From contig NZ_QKZI01000001.1 of NCBI RefSeq assembly GCF_003254155.1, positions 1,397,714 to 1,461,713 of the forward strand: a stretch of DNA of 64,000 bases, read 5' to 3'. The position numbers and the translations under genes were made by a program. This stretch comes from Psychrobacillus insolitus. Lineage in GTDB: Bacteria > Bacillota > Bacilli > Bacillales_A > Planococcaceae. This document shows, in pieces, positions 45,436 to 54,894 of the stretch (position 1 is its first letter; every line of letters starts with the position of its first letter). The notes beneath the pieces are model-generated. The model was not told the DNA's origin and did no database searches. It worked only from the letters and a program-made list of their open reading frames with translations.

Positions 45436-46421
45436 TTGTGTGGAACTTGATGCTGTTTGTGTGGAACTCCTTGATGTTTATGTGGAACTTAATGCATTTC
45501 AGTCGAACTCGTGCGTTTGTGTGGAACTTGTTTGCTTTTATGTGGAACTTACTTTGTTTGTGTGGAACTCCTTGGTGTTTATGTGGAACTTAATGCATTT
45601 CAGTCGAACTCATGCGTTTGTGTAGAACTTGTTTGCTTTTATGTGGAACTTATTTTGTTTGTGTGGAACTCCATGCTGTTTATGTGGGACTTAATGCATT
45701 TCGGTGGAACTCGTGCGTTTGTGTGGAACTTAATGCATTTCAGTGGAGCTCGTGCGTTTGGGTGGAACTTAATGCATTTCAGTGGAGCTCGTGCGTTTGG
45801 GTGGAACTTAATGCATTTCAGTGGAGCTCGTGCGTTTGGGTGGAACTTGTTTGCTTTTATGTGGAACTTTTTTTATTTGTGTGGAACTCCATGCTGTTTA
45901 TGTGGGACTTGATGCATTTCAGTGGAACTCGTGCGTTTGGGTGGAACTTGTTTGCTTTTACGTGGAACTTACTTTGTTTGTGTGGGACTCCATGCTGTTT
46001 GTGTGGAACTTAATGCATTTCAGTGGAACTCGTGCGTTTGGGTGGAACTTGTTTGCTTTTACGTGGAACTTGTTTTGTTTGTGTGGAACTCCATGCTGTT
46101 TATGTGGAACTTAATGCATTTCAGTGGAGCTCGTGCGTTTGGGTGGAACTTTTTTGCTTTTATGTGGAACTTGTTTTGTTTGGGTGGAACTCCATGCTGT
46201 TTATGTGGAACTTGATGCATTTCAGTGGAACTCGTGCGTTTGGGTGGAACTTGTTTGCTTTTATGTGGAACTTGTTTTGTTTGGGTGGAACTCCATGCTG
46301 TTTATGTGGAACTTAATGCATTTCAGTGGAGCTCGTGCGTTTGGGTGGAACTTGTTTGCTTTTACGTGGAGCTTACTTTGTTTGTGTGGAACTCCATGCT
46401 GTTTGTGTGGAACTCACTACA
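45436..46421 (+). repeat. GTGGAACT array C, minisatellite with 101-bp higher-order period
   Basis: About fifty GTGGAACT-type units in 1 kb. From about 45,700 they are organised in a 101-bp higher-order unit made of five sub-units of about 20, 19, 21, 20 and 21 bases (cores TTGATGCATTTCA, CGTGCGTTTGG, TTGTTTGCTTTTAT, TTGTTTTGTTTGT, CCATGCTGTTTAT). Copies differ by a few bases. It fills the divergent space between the NERD gene and the AraC-GH39 gene. Long open frames in it are by-products of the repeat: the same sequence recurs in each frame because 101 is not a multiple of three. Confidence 0.92.
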
Positions 46422-46525
46422 TTCACTTTAAAACTAACATCTCCAACAACTTTCGTTATTCCGCTGATTGTGGGTATAATGTGGGTATACAAATAGAGAA
46501 TGGCTCGTTATGAGGTGGTGTTTTT

Positions 46526-48877
46526 TTGGATAAACGACAAAAGGATTTGGATCTTCGCATACAGAGAATTGGTTATGTAGCACAAACGTTGAATCGTGGG
46601 ATCGAATTTGTTTTAGTAATAGATGGAGAGCTTAAGATTGAAACAAGAAATCGGATTTATCAACTAAAAGAAAAGGATTTGCTCATCATTAACCGCAATG
46701 AGCTTTTTGAAATGCAAGGAAATAAACAAAATAGCGTTCTTCGTTTTACAATTTCGGATACATATATGGATCCTTTTTATGATGAGTATCGGAATAGCCG
46801 ATTTGAATGTTTTTCAGGCGATATCGATATGGGGCGAGAGGTTTTACTCGATCAGCTTAGGCTATTCTTTGGTGAAATGGTCATCACTTATTTTAGGAAT
46901 GACGAAACCTACGCCATTGAAATGCAACGACTTGTTAGTGAAATTCTATTAATTCTTATTCGCCGTTTTAAAGAAGAAGGAAGTGTTTTTGAAAAAATAA
47001 ATACCGAAGATGAACGACTCATACAAATCGTTGATTATTTGGAAAAGAATTATCAAGAACTTATTACGCTCGATGAGATAGCTGAGAAAATGTATGTGTC
47101 TACCGGTTACTTATCACGCTATTTTAAGCAAGAAATGGGGATGGGTTTTAGTCGGTTTCTTATGAATATTCGATTGAAACACAGTGTAAAGGATTTACTC
47201 TATACCTCTGATTCCATTTCTCACATTGCCATGAAAAACGGCTTTCCAAATACGAAATCTTTCGCCAATTTTTTCAAAGAAGTATATGGGGAAACACCTA
47301 AAACATATCGAGACCAGCATGTGGAAGGAAAAGTGGATACTTTAGAAGAACTTCAAATGGAAGATGTAGATTTATTAATAAATTCCAAGGAAATTTTTTC
47401 GAAATTAGGTTCATTACTTTCAGAGAAGAATAATACGTACAGCAATACGGAAAGCCGTCATGAAGAATTACATTTAGACACATCTACTTCTATAAAAGAG
47501 AAAATTTCTAGACCAGATCATGTGTTGATCATTCACGAATTAAAAGAAATTTTAAGAGAAGATGTCCGGGAACAAGTGCTGACCGTAAAAGATGAACTAC
47601 GTCTCAATTTCATAGGCGTCCGAAACTTAGTTAGTAATACTACATTCCTACCAACTGTCGAAACGGACGAACTTATCGCGACTTCTTCCCCATATTTTAC
47701 AGCAGATCTCGCCCTAAACTTTTTAAAGAAGCATGATCTATCCATATTTAGTCGTGTTGCCTATCAAGATATCTCCATGGATGAAGAGGCATATTTCCTG
47801 AAGCTACACGGATTTTTGCAACATTGTTTGTTAATGTATGGGGAGTCTTATGTAAGTAAATGGCATATTCTTTACTATGAACCTTACTATTCTGCGGTCG
47901 ACGGGAAAGAACTGAAACGCATATATGATAGGCTCTATAGCACCTTGAAAAAGATTGTACCGCGTATACAAATTGGCGTGTATATACCATTTTCAATTGA
48001 AAAAGAAATAACGAATGATCATCACGCTTGGCTGCTACAGGACGCAGACCATATCGACTTCATCGGCTACCATGCGAACCAAAACGAAGCGATTGATTTT
48101 GATGAAAATAGAAATGATCGATTCTTACTCGCTAAAGATTTTATAAAAGAAAAAACAACTAAATTGAAAAACTATTTGAAACAGCTTAACATCGAAAAAC
48201 CACTCCATTTAACTACATGGAACACATTATCAGGTAATACCCGTTACACAAATGGAACATTTTTCCGCGGTGCATTAGTAATGAAAAATGTGTTAGAAGT
48301 TTCAAAAGACGTCCAGTCACTAGGTTTTTGGATCAATACCGAATTACATGAAGTTGGCGATCAACATCATCGAATTCAAATGGAAGGAATGGAATTATTC
48401 CATTATTTCAAAGGAAAGCGCCCCGCCTATCATGCGTTGGCTTTTGCTGAAAAATTATCAGGTCACATCATTGCACAAGGAGAAGATCACATCATGACGG
48501 AATATGAGGGCGGTTATCAGTTAGTACTTATGAACTGTAACAATATTAACCCCTATTTTTCAATTGAAGATGCTTTCCTCAGACAGTTAAACAAAGACAT
48601 ACGCGTAACGATTTCAAATCTATCGCCTGGTGAATATCAGGTCCGGAAATATATATTCGATAAAGACAACGGAGCACTATATAAACACTGGGGTAACTTG
48701 AGTAGTATACATGGTGTAGATTTGGAAGTGACGGAATATATTAATCGGTTAAGTCATCCTTCGATGGAGATCTTCGATGAGACGATCATTGGCGATTGGT
48801 CATTCTATTCCTACCTATCGATTAACGCCATCCACTTTTTTGATATTCGCAAAACGTACAATAAAACATTCAGCTAA
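46526..48877 (+). CDS. AraC-family regulator fused to a GH39-like (beta-xylosidase-type) domain
   Basis: 783 residues; TTG start after GAGGTGGTG. An AraC cupin sensor lies at about residues 10-110. The double helix-turn-helix is at about 165-270 (LDEIAEKMYVSTGYLSRYFKQ, SISHIAMKNGFPNTKSFANFFKEVYGETPKTYR). From about 345 to the end is a TIM-barrel-like glycoside hydrolase 39-type region (WHILYYEPYYSAVDGKELKRIYDRLY, LLQDADHIDFIGYHAN, LHLTTWNTLSGNTRYTNGTFFRGALVMKN). It probably senses or trims a sugar while controlling transcription. GH39 enzymes use two glutamates: a Glu is present in YYEPYYS, but the nucleophile is uncertain. The MFS-M20 genes downstream are possible targets. Confidence 0.85.
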   Translation: MDKRQKDLDLRIQRIGYVAQTLNRGIEFVLVIDGELKIETRNRIYQLKEKDLLIINRNELFEMQGNKQNSVLRFTISDTYMDPFYDEYRNSRFECFSGDIDMGREVLLDQLRLFFGEMVITYFRNDETYAIEMQRLVSEILLILIRRFKEEGSVFEKINTEDERLIQIVDYLEKNYQELITLDEIAEKMYVSTGYLSRYFKQEMGMGFSRFLMNIRLKHSVKDLLYTSDSISHIAMKNGFPNTKSFANFFKEVYGETPKTYRDQHVEGKVDTLEELQMEDVDLLINSKEIFSKLGSLLSEKNNTYSNTESRHEELHLDTSTSIKEKISRPDHVLIIHELKEILREDVREQVLTVKDELRLNFIGVRNLVSNTTFLPTVETDELIATSSPYFTADLALNFLKKHDLSIFSRVAYQDISMDEEAYFLKLHGFLQHCLLMYGESYVSKWHILYYEPYYSAVDGKELKRIYDRLYSTLKKIVPRIQIGVYIPFSIEKEITNDHHAWLLQDADHIDFIGYHANQNEAIDFDENRNDRFLLAKDFIKEKTTKLKNYLKQLNIEKPLHLTTWNTLSGNTRYTNGTFFRGALVMKNVLEVSKDVQSLGFWINTELHEVGDQHHRIQMEGMELFHYFKGKRPAYHALAFAEKLSGHIIAQGEDHIMTEYEGGYQLVLMNCNNINPYFSIEDAFLRQLNKDIRVTISNLSPGEYQVRKYIFDKDNGALYKHWGNLSSIHGVDLEVTEYINRLSHPSMEIFDETIIGDWSFYSYLSINAIHFFDIRKTYNKTFS

Positions 48878-48886
48878 ACCACCAAC

Positions 48887-48921
48887 AGTCACCGGTATGC
48901 AAATATACTGGTGGCTTTTTT
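48887..48921 (+). terminator. Terminator after the AraC-GH39 gene
   Basis: CACCGGTAT pairs with ATACTGGTG (one G-T) around GCAA and is followed by GCTTTTTT. Confidence 0.75.
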
Positions 48922-49004
48922 AATAACGATGAATGCTGCTCCATTTTTTAAAGATACCCTACTTTCTTCTATAGAAAAGCGGATACCCCGCAAAAATACC
49001 CCGC

Positions 49005-49328
49005 CCCGCCCCTGTGTTAGACTCAAATGCTTTCCAATTTGTGGCTAACACAGGGGCGGGCCACAAAAAAAATTCAGAAAAACCAACTAAGCTTTCTTAT
49101 TTTAGACTCAAATGCTCCCTAATTTGTGGCTAAAACAAGAAAGCACTCCTCAAACCAACCCACTGAGATTCTGTCCAAGTAGAATCGCTCCCAGGCGTTA
49201 GCCACAAACCTACGGGGCATTTGTGTCGAACTCCTGGCCGCTTTGTTGGTTTTTCTAGCGTGATTTAATAACCTGTCCCGGTGTCAGCCACAAATTGAAG
49301 AAATATTTGAGTCTGACACAGGGACAGG
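49005..49328. repeat. Cluster of conserved-core, variable-stem hairpins (copies 3-6)
   Basis: Copy 3 (49005-49060): arms CCCGCCCCTGTGTTAG, perfect over 16 bp. Copy 4 (49091-49142): arms CTTTCTTATTTTAG / CTAAAACAAGAAAG, one mismatch. Copy 5 (49191-49236): arms CCAGGCGTTAG / TCGAACTCCTGG, two mismatches. Copy 6 (49272-49328): arms CCTGTCCCGGTGTCAG / CTGACACAGGGACAGG, one mismatch. All keep the core GCCACAAATTGGA-N-CATTTGAGTC or its complement, while the arm sequences differ. No gene lies between 48,878 and 49,733. Confidence 0.88.
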
Positions 49329-49733
49329 ACGCAGTTTCAAAAATTGGAAGCTTTTTGCCCATGCAAAAAGCCAAAGCATCCACCGAACGCGACAATCCAC
49401 ATCCTCAGCGCGACAAAACAAAAAAACCAATCCACAAAAACAAAACAAACACCCAAAATCCCATCTAAAAAACCATTCTTTAGCGCTTTTCACGTGTTTT
49501 TATAAGAAAGATAAAAAATCAACCGTCAATTTTGTACCAACTACTATTTCATGTCAGAATGTTAACCTTTGAAACGCATGAACTGAGCAATTATGACAGG
49601 GCATAGACGAGGGTACACTGGTTAGAATAGATGTAAGGAAGCTTTCCAAAAACAAAATTTTCAAGCGTGTGAATGTATACAGTTAGAGTGCTACAAATGA
49701 TCAAAAATATGAAGAAAACAAGGAGTGAAAATT

Positions 49734-51119
49734 ATGGAAACAGCATACAAAGGTACAAATAAAATGCTTATCGGTATTGTATTTGGGGTATTAACATTTT
49801 GGCTATTTGCTCAAGCAATGGTAAACGTAGTTCCCGCAGTTCAAGCGGATTTAGGTGTTTCATCCGGAATATTAAATATTGCAATAAGTTTAGCAGCACT
49901 ATTTTCAGGTATTTTTATCGTAGCAGCGGGTGGACTTGCTGATAAAATTGGCCGGAAAAAAATGACGAATATTGGACTTATATTAAGCATCATCGGTTCG
50001 CTATGTTTAGTTTTAGCAACTGGACCAGCATTACTCATTATCGGTCGTATCATTCAAGGTTTATCGGCTGCTGCTATTATGCCAGCAACAATCGGATTGG
50101 TGAAAGCTTATTACGAAGGTGCTGATCGTCAACGCGCACTTAGCTTCTGGTCAATTGGTTCTTGGGGTGGTTCGGGTGTTTGTTCGTTATTCGGTGGAGC
50201 AGTTGCAACATATATGGGCTGGAGATGGATTTTCATCCTTTCAATTATCATCGCAGTTCTTGCATTATGGTTATTAAAAGATACTCCAGAAAGTAAAGCA
50301 AAACAAACTGGTAACTCGAAATTTGATATTAGTGGTCTAATTATCTTCATTATAACAATGTTAGCATTGAATATTTTCATCACACAAGGCTCTGAACTTG
50401 GTTGGACAAACTGGATTACACTTGCACTATTAGCTGTCGCAGTAATTGGTGCGATTATCTTTATAAAAGTAGAAAATGGAAAACCGAATGCACTAATCGA
50501 TTTTGGACTATTTAAAAACTTGCCATACACTGGTGCAACTATTTCAAACTTCTTACTTAACGCTGTTGCCGGAACACTTGTTGTTGCGAATACGTATGTA
50601 CAACAAGGTAGAGGATTTACTTCTTTCCAATCGGGTATGCTATCTATCGGTTATCTAATTGTTGTACTTGCTATGATCCGTGTCGGGGAAAAAATCCTTC
50701 AAAAAGTTGGGGCTAAAAAACCTATGCTTTGGGGTACTACTATAACTCTTATCGGTGTTGGTATCATGGGCTTAACATTCTTACCGGATGTTGCATACAC
50801 AGTCGTTGTATTTATCGGATTTGCTATGTTTGGATTAGGTTTAGGGCTTTATGCAACACCATCAACAGACACTGCCGTATCGAATGCACCGGATGACAAA
50901 ATTGGGGCTGCTTCAGGTATTTATAAAATGGCGAGCTCACTTGGTTCTGCTTTCGGGGTTGCGATTTCAGCAACAGTATACGCAATGATCTCAATCAATA
51001 GTGGAGTAGATGTAGCGGCAACTGCCGGTATTATTACAAATGTAATCTTCGCAGGAATAGCATTGTTATCAATTATCTTCTTGGTTCCAAAAAATGCAGG
51101 TATTAGTGATATAAAATAG
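49734..51119 (+). CDS. MFS drug/metabolite exporter (DHA2 type)
   Basis: 461 residues from the ATG 8 bases after AAGGAG. A GTG three codons upstream overlaps that site and is rejected. Some 12-14 membrane helices are predicted. The motif-A GGLADKIGRKKMTNIG follows helix 2, and GPALLIIGRIIQGLSAAAIMPATIGLVKAYY is typical of the EmrB/QacA group. The C-terminal half includes VPK at the end. It lies 13 bases before an M20 hydrolase gene, so the pair may export or process a conjugated compound. Confidence 0.88.
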   Translation: METAYKGTNKMLIGIVFGVLTFWLFAQAMVNVVPAVQADLGVSSGILNIAISLAALFSGIFIVAAGGLADKIGRKKMTNIGLILSIIGSLCLVLATGPALLIIGRIIQGLSAAAIMPATIGLVKAYYEGADRQRALSFWSIGSWGGSGVCSLFGGAVATYMGWRWIFILSIIIAVLALWLLKDTPESKAKQTGNSKFDISGLIIFIITMLALNIFITQGSELGWTNWITLALLAVAVIGAIIFIKVENGKPNALIDFGLFKNLPYTGATISNFLLNAVAGTLVVANTYVQQGRGFTSFQSGMLSIGYLIVVLAMIRVGEKILQKVGAKKPMLWGTTITLIGVGIMGLTFLPDVAYTVVVFIGFAMFGLGLGLYATPSTDTAVSNAPDDKIGAASGIYKMASSLGSAFGVAISATVYAMISINSGVDVAATAGIITNVIFAGIALLSIIFLVPKNAGISDIK

Positions 51120-51132
51120 GAGGGAATTAGTT

Positions 51133-52314
51133 ATGAAAGACAAATTAATGAACATGTTGGATGAACGCAAAGATGAAATGATTCAAATTCGCCGCTTTTT
51201 ACATGAACATCCTGAATTATCATTTAAAGAAGAAAAAACGGCTCAATATATTGCAGACTTCTACAAAGGAAAAGACGTCGATGTACAAACAAATGTCGGT
51301 AATGGTCACGGAATTATCGTAACAATCGTCGGAGAAAAACCTGGTAAAATAATTGGATTACGTGCAGATTTTGATGCACTTCCAATTGTCGAAGAAACAC
51401 CAGTACCTTTCAAGTCAAAAACAGAAGGTGTCATGCATGCATGTGGCCATGATGGGCATACAGCTTATATGTTAGTCCTTGCAGATTGTTTGATTCAACT
51501 GAAATCAGAACTAGCAGGAACTGTAAAAATCATTCATCAACATGCGGAAGAAGTTCCACCAGGTGGAGCAAAAAGTATTGTAGAATCTGGCTTGTTAGAC
51601 GATCTAGATGAAGTATTCGGAATTCACTTACTACCAATTGCCCCTGCTGGGATGGTTGGATACAATAAAGGCTATGTGTTCAACGGAAGAGCTTATATGA
51701 AATTGAAAATACAAGGCCGAGGCGGACATGGTTCTTCCCCTCACTTGGCAAATGATGCAATTGTTGCCGGTGCTCATTTTGTAACAGCAGTTCAAACAAT
51801 CATAAGCCGTCGATTAAGTCCATTTGACATTGGAGTAATCACAATTGGATCGTTTGACGGAGCAGGAACATTTAATGTAATCAAAGATAGCGTCGAGCTT
51901 GAAGGCGATATCCGTTACATGACTGTTGAAACAAAAGAAACGATCGAACGCGAAGTAAGACGTCTTGTCAAAGGACTAGAGGAAGAATTTGGAGTAACTT
52001 GTGAGCTAACATATACACCAGACTATCCACCTTTGTACAATAATCCTGAACTAACAGAAAAAGTAGCAGAAGCACTAAAAAATGCAAATGTAAAAGAAAT
52101 TACAGAAGTAAGAGAAGTCCCACCAATGGCACCATCTGAAGACTTCGCTTACTACGCTGAAAAATTCCCAGCTTGTTTCTTCTATATCGGATGTTCACCA
52201 AAAGGCGTTGAAAAACCATATTTCAACCACCATCCAAAATTCGATATCGACGAAGATGCTCTCTTAGTAGCAGCAAAAGCTGTTGGACAAGTTGTTTGTA
52301 GTATGCAAGAATAA
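51133..52314 (+). CDS. M20-family amidohydrolase (hippurate/N-acyl-amino-acid type)
   Basis: 393 residues; the ATG follows AGGAGGG. Motifs are GLRADFDALPIVEET, HACGHDGHTAYMLVL (metal ligands), HQHAEEVPPGGAKSIVESG, GIHLLP, RGGHGSSPHLANDAI (dimerisation domain) and PSEDFAYYAEKFPACFF. It hydrolyses an N-acyl or peptide-like amide bond with bound divalent metal. Cytoplasmic. It is followed by a TGCCAGTCAC hairpin terminator. Confidence 0.88.
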   Translation: MKDKLMNMLDERKDEMIQIRRFLHEHPELSFKEEKTAQYIADFYKGKDVDVQTNVGNGHGIIVTIVGEKPGKIIGLRADFDALPIVEETPVPFKSKTEGVMHACGHDGHTAYMLVLADCLIQLKSELAGTVKIIHQHAEEVPPGGAKSIVESGLLDDLDEVFGIHLLPIAPAGMVGYNKGYVFNGRAYMKLKIQGRGGHGSSPHLANDAIVAGAHFVTAVQTIISRRLSPFDIGVITIGSFDGAGTFNVIKDSVELEGDIRYMTVETKETIEREVRRLVKGLEEEFGVTCELTYTPDYPPLYNNPELTEKVAEALKNANVKEITEVREVPPMAPSEDFAYYAEKFPACFFYIGCSPKGVEKPYFNHHPKFDIDEDALLVAAKAVGQVVCSMQE

Positions 52315-52322
52315 ATTAAATT

Positions 52323-52361
52323 GCGTGCCAGTCACCACTAAGTGACTGGCATGCTTTTTTT
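52323..52361 (+). terminator. TGCCAGTCAC-type terminator after the M20 gene
   Basis: GCGTGCCAGTCAC pairs with GTGACTGGCATGC (one G-T) around a 6-base loop and is followed by seven T. Confidence 0.85.
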
Positions 52362-52917
52362 GTGGAACTCATGGGCCTTTGTGTGGAACTTGCTTCATTT
52401 GTGTGGAACTCTTTGGCTCTTGTGTGGAACTTGCTTCGTTTGCGTGGAACTCGCGTGCTTGTGTGGAACTCCTTGCCTTTTTTGTGGAACTTGCTTCATT
52501 TATGTGGAACTCGGCGGCTCTTGTGTGGAACTTCTTTCGTTTGCGTGGAACTCGTGTGTTTGCGTGGAACTCCTTGCCTTTTGTGTGGAACTCGCTTCGC
52601 TTATGTGGAACTCCTTGCCTCTTGTGTGGAACTTCTTTCGTTTGAGTGGAACTCGCGTGCTTATGTGGAACTCATGGGCCTTTGTGTGGAACTTGCTTCA
52701 TTTATGTGGAACTCGGCGGCTCTTGTGTGGAACTTATTTCGTTTGTGTGGAACTCGCGTGCTTGTGTGGAACTCGCTTCATTTATGTGGAACTCTTTGCC
52801 TTTTGTGTGGAACTCGCGTGCTTGTGTGGAACTCCTTGCCTTTTGTGTGGAACTCGCCTCATTTACGTGGAACTCATTACATTTTCTGTGGAACTCGCCT
52901 CATTTACGTGGAACTTA
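52362..52917 (+). repeat. GTGGAACT array D
   Basis: About 27 units of GTGGAACT(T/C) spaced 19-22 bases, with recurring spacers (GCTTCATTTGT, CGCGTGCTT, CCTTGCCTTTTGT, CGGCGGCTCTT). It fills the convergent space between the M20 gene and the M14 peptidase gene. Open frames inside are repeat by-products. Confidence 0.92.
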
Positions 52918-52963
52918 AATGGTGTCCCTCTGTCAGGAACAAACGTGAATGTATCTAACACAA

Positions 52964-52992
52964 AACCCACAAACCATATGGATTTGTGGGTT
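52964..52992 (-). terminator. Terminator after the M14 peptidase gene
   Basis: AACCCACAAA and TTTGTGGGTT, 10-bp perfect arms with a 9-base loop, 5 bases past the stop. Confidence 0.75.
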
Positions 52993-52997
52993 CGATT

Positions 52998-54602
52998 CTA
53001 TCTTTTTGCTGCTTCATTTGCAACGTATAATCCGACTTTGGCATTTTGTTTCCAAATAAGGTCCCAGTTACTTAAGGGTATCGGTTTTTCACCAACATAT
53101 GGTGAGATTTCAAGAACAATACCTGGCATTCCGGTTTCTTGGATAAAGTAATCTGCAGATGCCCCTGAACCTGTGAGGTACTGTGGTGGCATAACTTTAT
53201 ATCCTGTAAGCTGCGATAACTGGCCTGCTAAGCCTCTATCTCTAGAGAGTTCTAATGCTTTTTGATAGTTAAACCAATAGATAATTTGACCAGACGAATG
53301 ATAGGAAATATTTGTTTTAAATGGTCGACTAGTCATGAAGTTACCTAGAGCTTTTGCTTCTGGTTCACTAAATGCATATGGACCTCTATATTGCATATAG
53401 GACGGACCGGGACGCGAATTGGAGATTTTTGACCATTCAGAGTCAAAGTTATCATTTAAATCAACTCCGCGGATATTTGACTTCCAGCGATTAAAATCAC
53501 TACTGCCATTAATAGAAAGAACACTTGCCTTATTTGCAACAGCATTTGCCCCTAATTGAACAAGTGTAACACCGTCAGGATTCATCATCGGTACAAACCA
53601 GATAGCTGTCTTGTCCAGTACAGATCTAACGTTGAATCCTAGGTATGAGCTACCCGAAGCATAGTTAGCGCTGTAAGTGTCTATCATCTCCAAGAGCACA
53701 TTTGTCGTCATATGTTCTCTTGCGTGGATAGAAGCGTCAAACAGAACTTCTTTTTTTCCATTTCCGATGCGTATTGCATAGATAGGACGTTTTTCTACGG
53801 AAGTCCCTATTTGTTTCAGCTCGGTAAATCTTGGATATTTTGCTGCGATTTGTTGTAAAAATGTTGTCATTTCTTTATGGGTGATGACTTGTTTAGGATT
53901 TATTAAATTGTTAGTTGAAGGTATTGTGACAGGCATTTCTTTTGTGAGAAAGCTAGCGACGACATACCCTTTAGTATCCCCCACTGATACGTAAGCCCAG
54001 CCCATTAACTCCGAGTGAACTTCTACTTTTTTCCCGTTAGGAATTGCGGCAATACTCGCTCCACTAGTACTGGCAATATTCTTCACTACCAATCCACTTT
54101 TTGAAGCAACAATTGCTGGATATGTAATAGGTTTCCCTATAAAATTAGACGCTACATACCCCGTAATATTACCGTATTGGACGAATGACCAACCACCTCT
54201 AGCTGAGAATTCCTCTATGATCATTTTATATTTGAGTGTTGCAAGGTTCTTGCTAGTCGGACTTGGTGATTCGCGGACAATAAGTCCACCTATAGAATTA
54301 GCTATTTTAATAGTCCCTGTGGCTTTTTTAAAAAAGTTTATTGGAGCATAACCAGTTACTCCATCAACTTGAATACGCGCCCAGCCGTTTGCGTCTATTG
54401 AAAATACAGTTCCAAAGGTACCATTTGTCAGGTGCTGAATTGATGTCGATCCTGTGGAAGGTGCTTCTCTAAGTAAAACTCCACTTCCACTATTTACGGT
54501 ATATACTTCTCGAAATGTTGAAGCTTCCGTGACATTCGTATAACTATTCCATATAAGAAGCAATATAAGAAAGGCTCCTAGTTGTTTTAGTGATTTTTTC
54601 AT
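52998..54602 (-). CDS. Secreted M14 zinc carboxypeptidase with three SH3 domains
   Basis: 534 residues with a signal peptide (about 1-28). Three bacterial SH3 units follow (about 33-90, 95-155, 160-225; each has a VREAPS- or GYV-type pattern). The M14 domain has zinc ligands in DASIHAREHMTTNVLLEM, the substrate site NPDGVTLV, RGVDLNDNFDSEW, the third ligand in YHSSGQIIYW and the catalytic Glu in GIVLEISPYVG. SH3 domains bind the cell wall, so it likely trims peptidoglycan stem peptides or gamma-glutamyl peptides. Monocistronic. Confidence 0.88.
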   Translation of the reverse strand: MKKSLKQLGAFLILLLIWNSYTNVTEASTFREVYTVNSGSGVLLREAPSTGSTSIQHLTNGTFGTVFSIDANGWARIQVDGVTGYAPINFFKKATGTIKIANSIGGLIVRESPSPTSKNLATLKYKMIIEEFSARGGWSFVQYGNITGYVASNFIGKPITYPAIVASKSGLVVKNIASTSGASIAAIPNGKKVEVHSELMGWAYVSVGDTKGYVVASFLTKEMPVTIPSTNNLINPKQVITHKEMTTFLQQIAAKYPRFTELKQIGTSVEKRPIYAIRIGNGKKEVLFDASIHAREHMTTNVLLEMIDTYSANYASGSSYLGFNVRSVLDKTAIWFVPMMNPDGVTLVQLGANAVANKASVLSINGSSDFNRWKSNIRGVDLNDNFDSEWSKISNSRPGPSYMQYRGPYAFSEPEAKALGNFMTSRPFKTNISYHSSGQIIYWFNYQKALELSRDRGLAGQLSQLTGYKVMPPQYLTGSGASADYFIQETGMPGIVLEISPYVGEKPIPLSNWDLIWKQNAKVGLYVANEAAKR

Positions 54603-54841
54603 CGTGTTTTCCCTACTTCCTATTGTACTCTTACCAGTTTACTGTCGAATGATAGTGAATAAAAGTAACCATATAACTATAGTCTACGGTTACTAGAACT
54701 TTTTTTAGAGATTGCTATAGTATTAGATAGTTTTTAGTTCTATCTTTTTTACTATGAAACATGTTTTAAGATAGAATAATCTTATTGGGGTTATTAGCCA
54801 GCAGTGAGTTTGTGATCGACGTTTTAAATACTCTTCACTCT

Positions 54842-54877
54842 AAAAAAGAGCAATCGAATTGTAACATTCAATTGCTC
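54842..54877 (-). terminator. Terminator after the MBOAT gene
   Basis: GAGCAATTGAAT pairs with ATTCGATTGCTC (one mismatch), followed on the minus strand by six T. Confidence 0.8.
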
Positions 54878-54894
54878 AGCTTTACATTTTTTTA

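Noticed and set aside
45430..46430. CRISPR array
   Set aside because: The constant element is only 8 bases and the spacers are 11-13 bases and themselves recurrent. No cas genes are in the window.
45436..46513. Overlapping long open frames in tryptophan/cysteine-rich repeats (WNL, CGT, VEL patterns)
   Set aside because: They are translations of the GTGGAACT minisatellite in all frames, have no individual ribosome sites, and repeat every 101 bases. The same holds for arrays D and E and for the SSTQTK-type frame at 61.6-61.9 kb.
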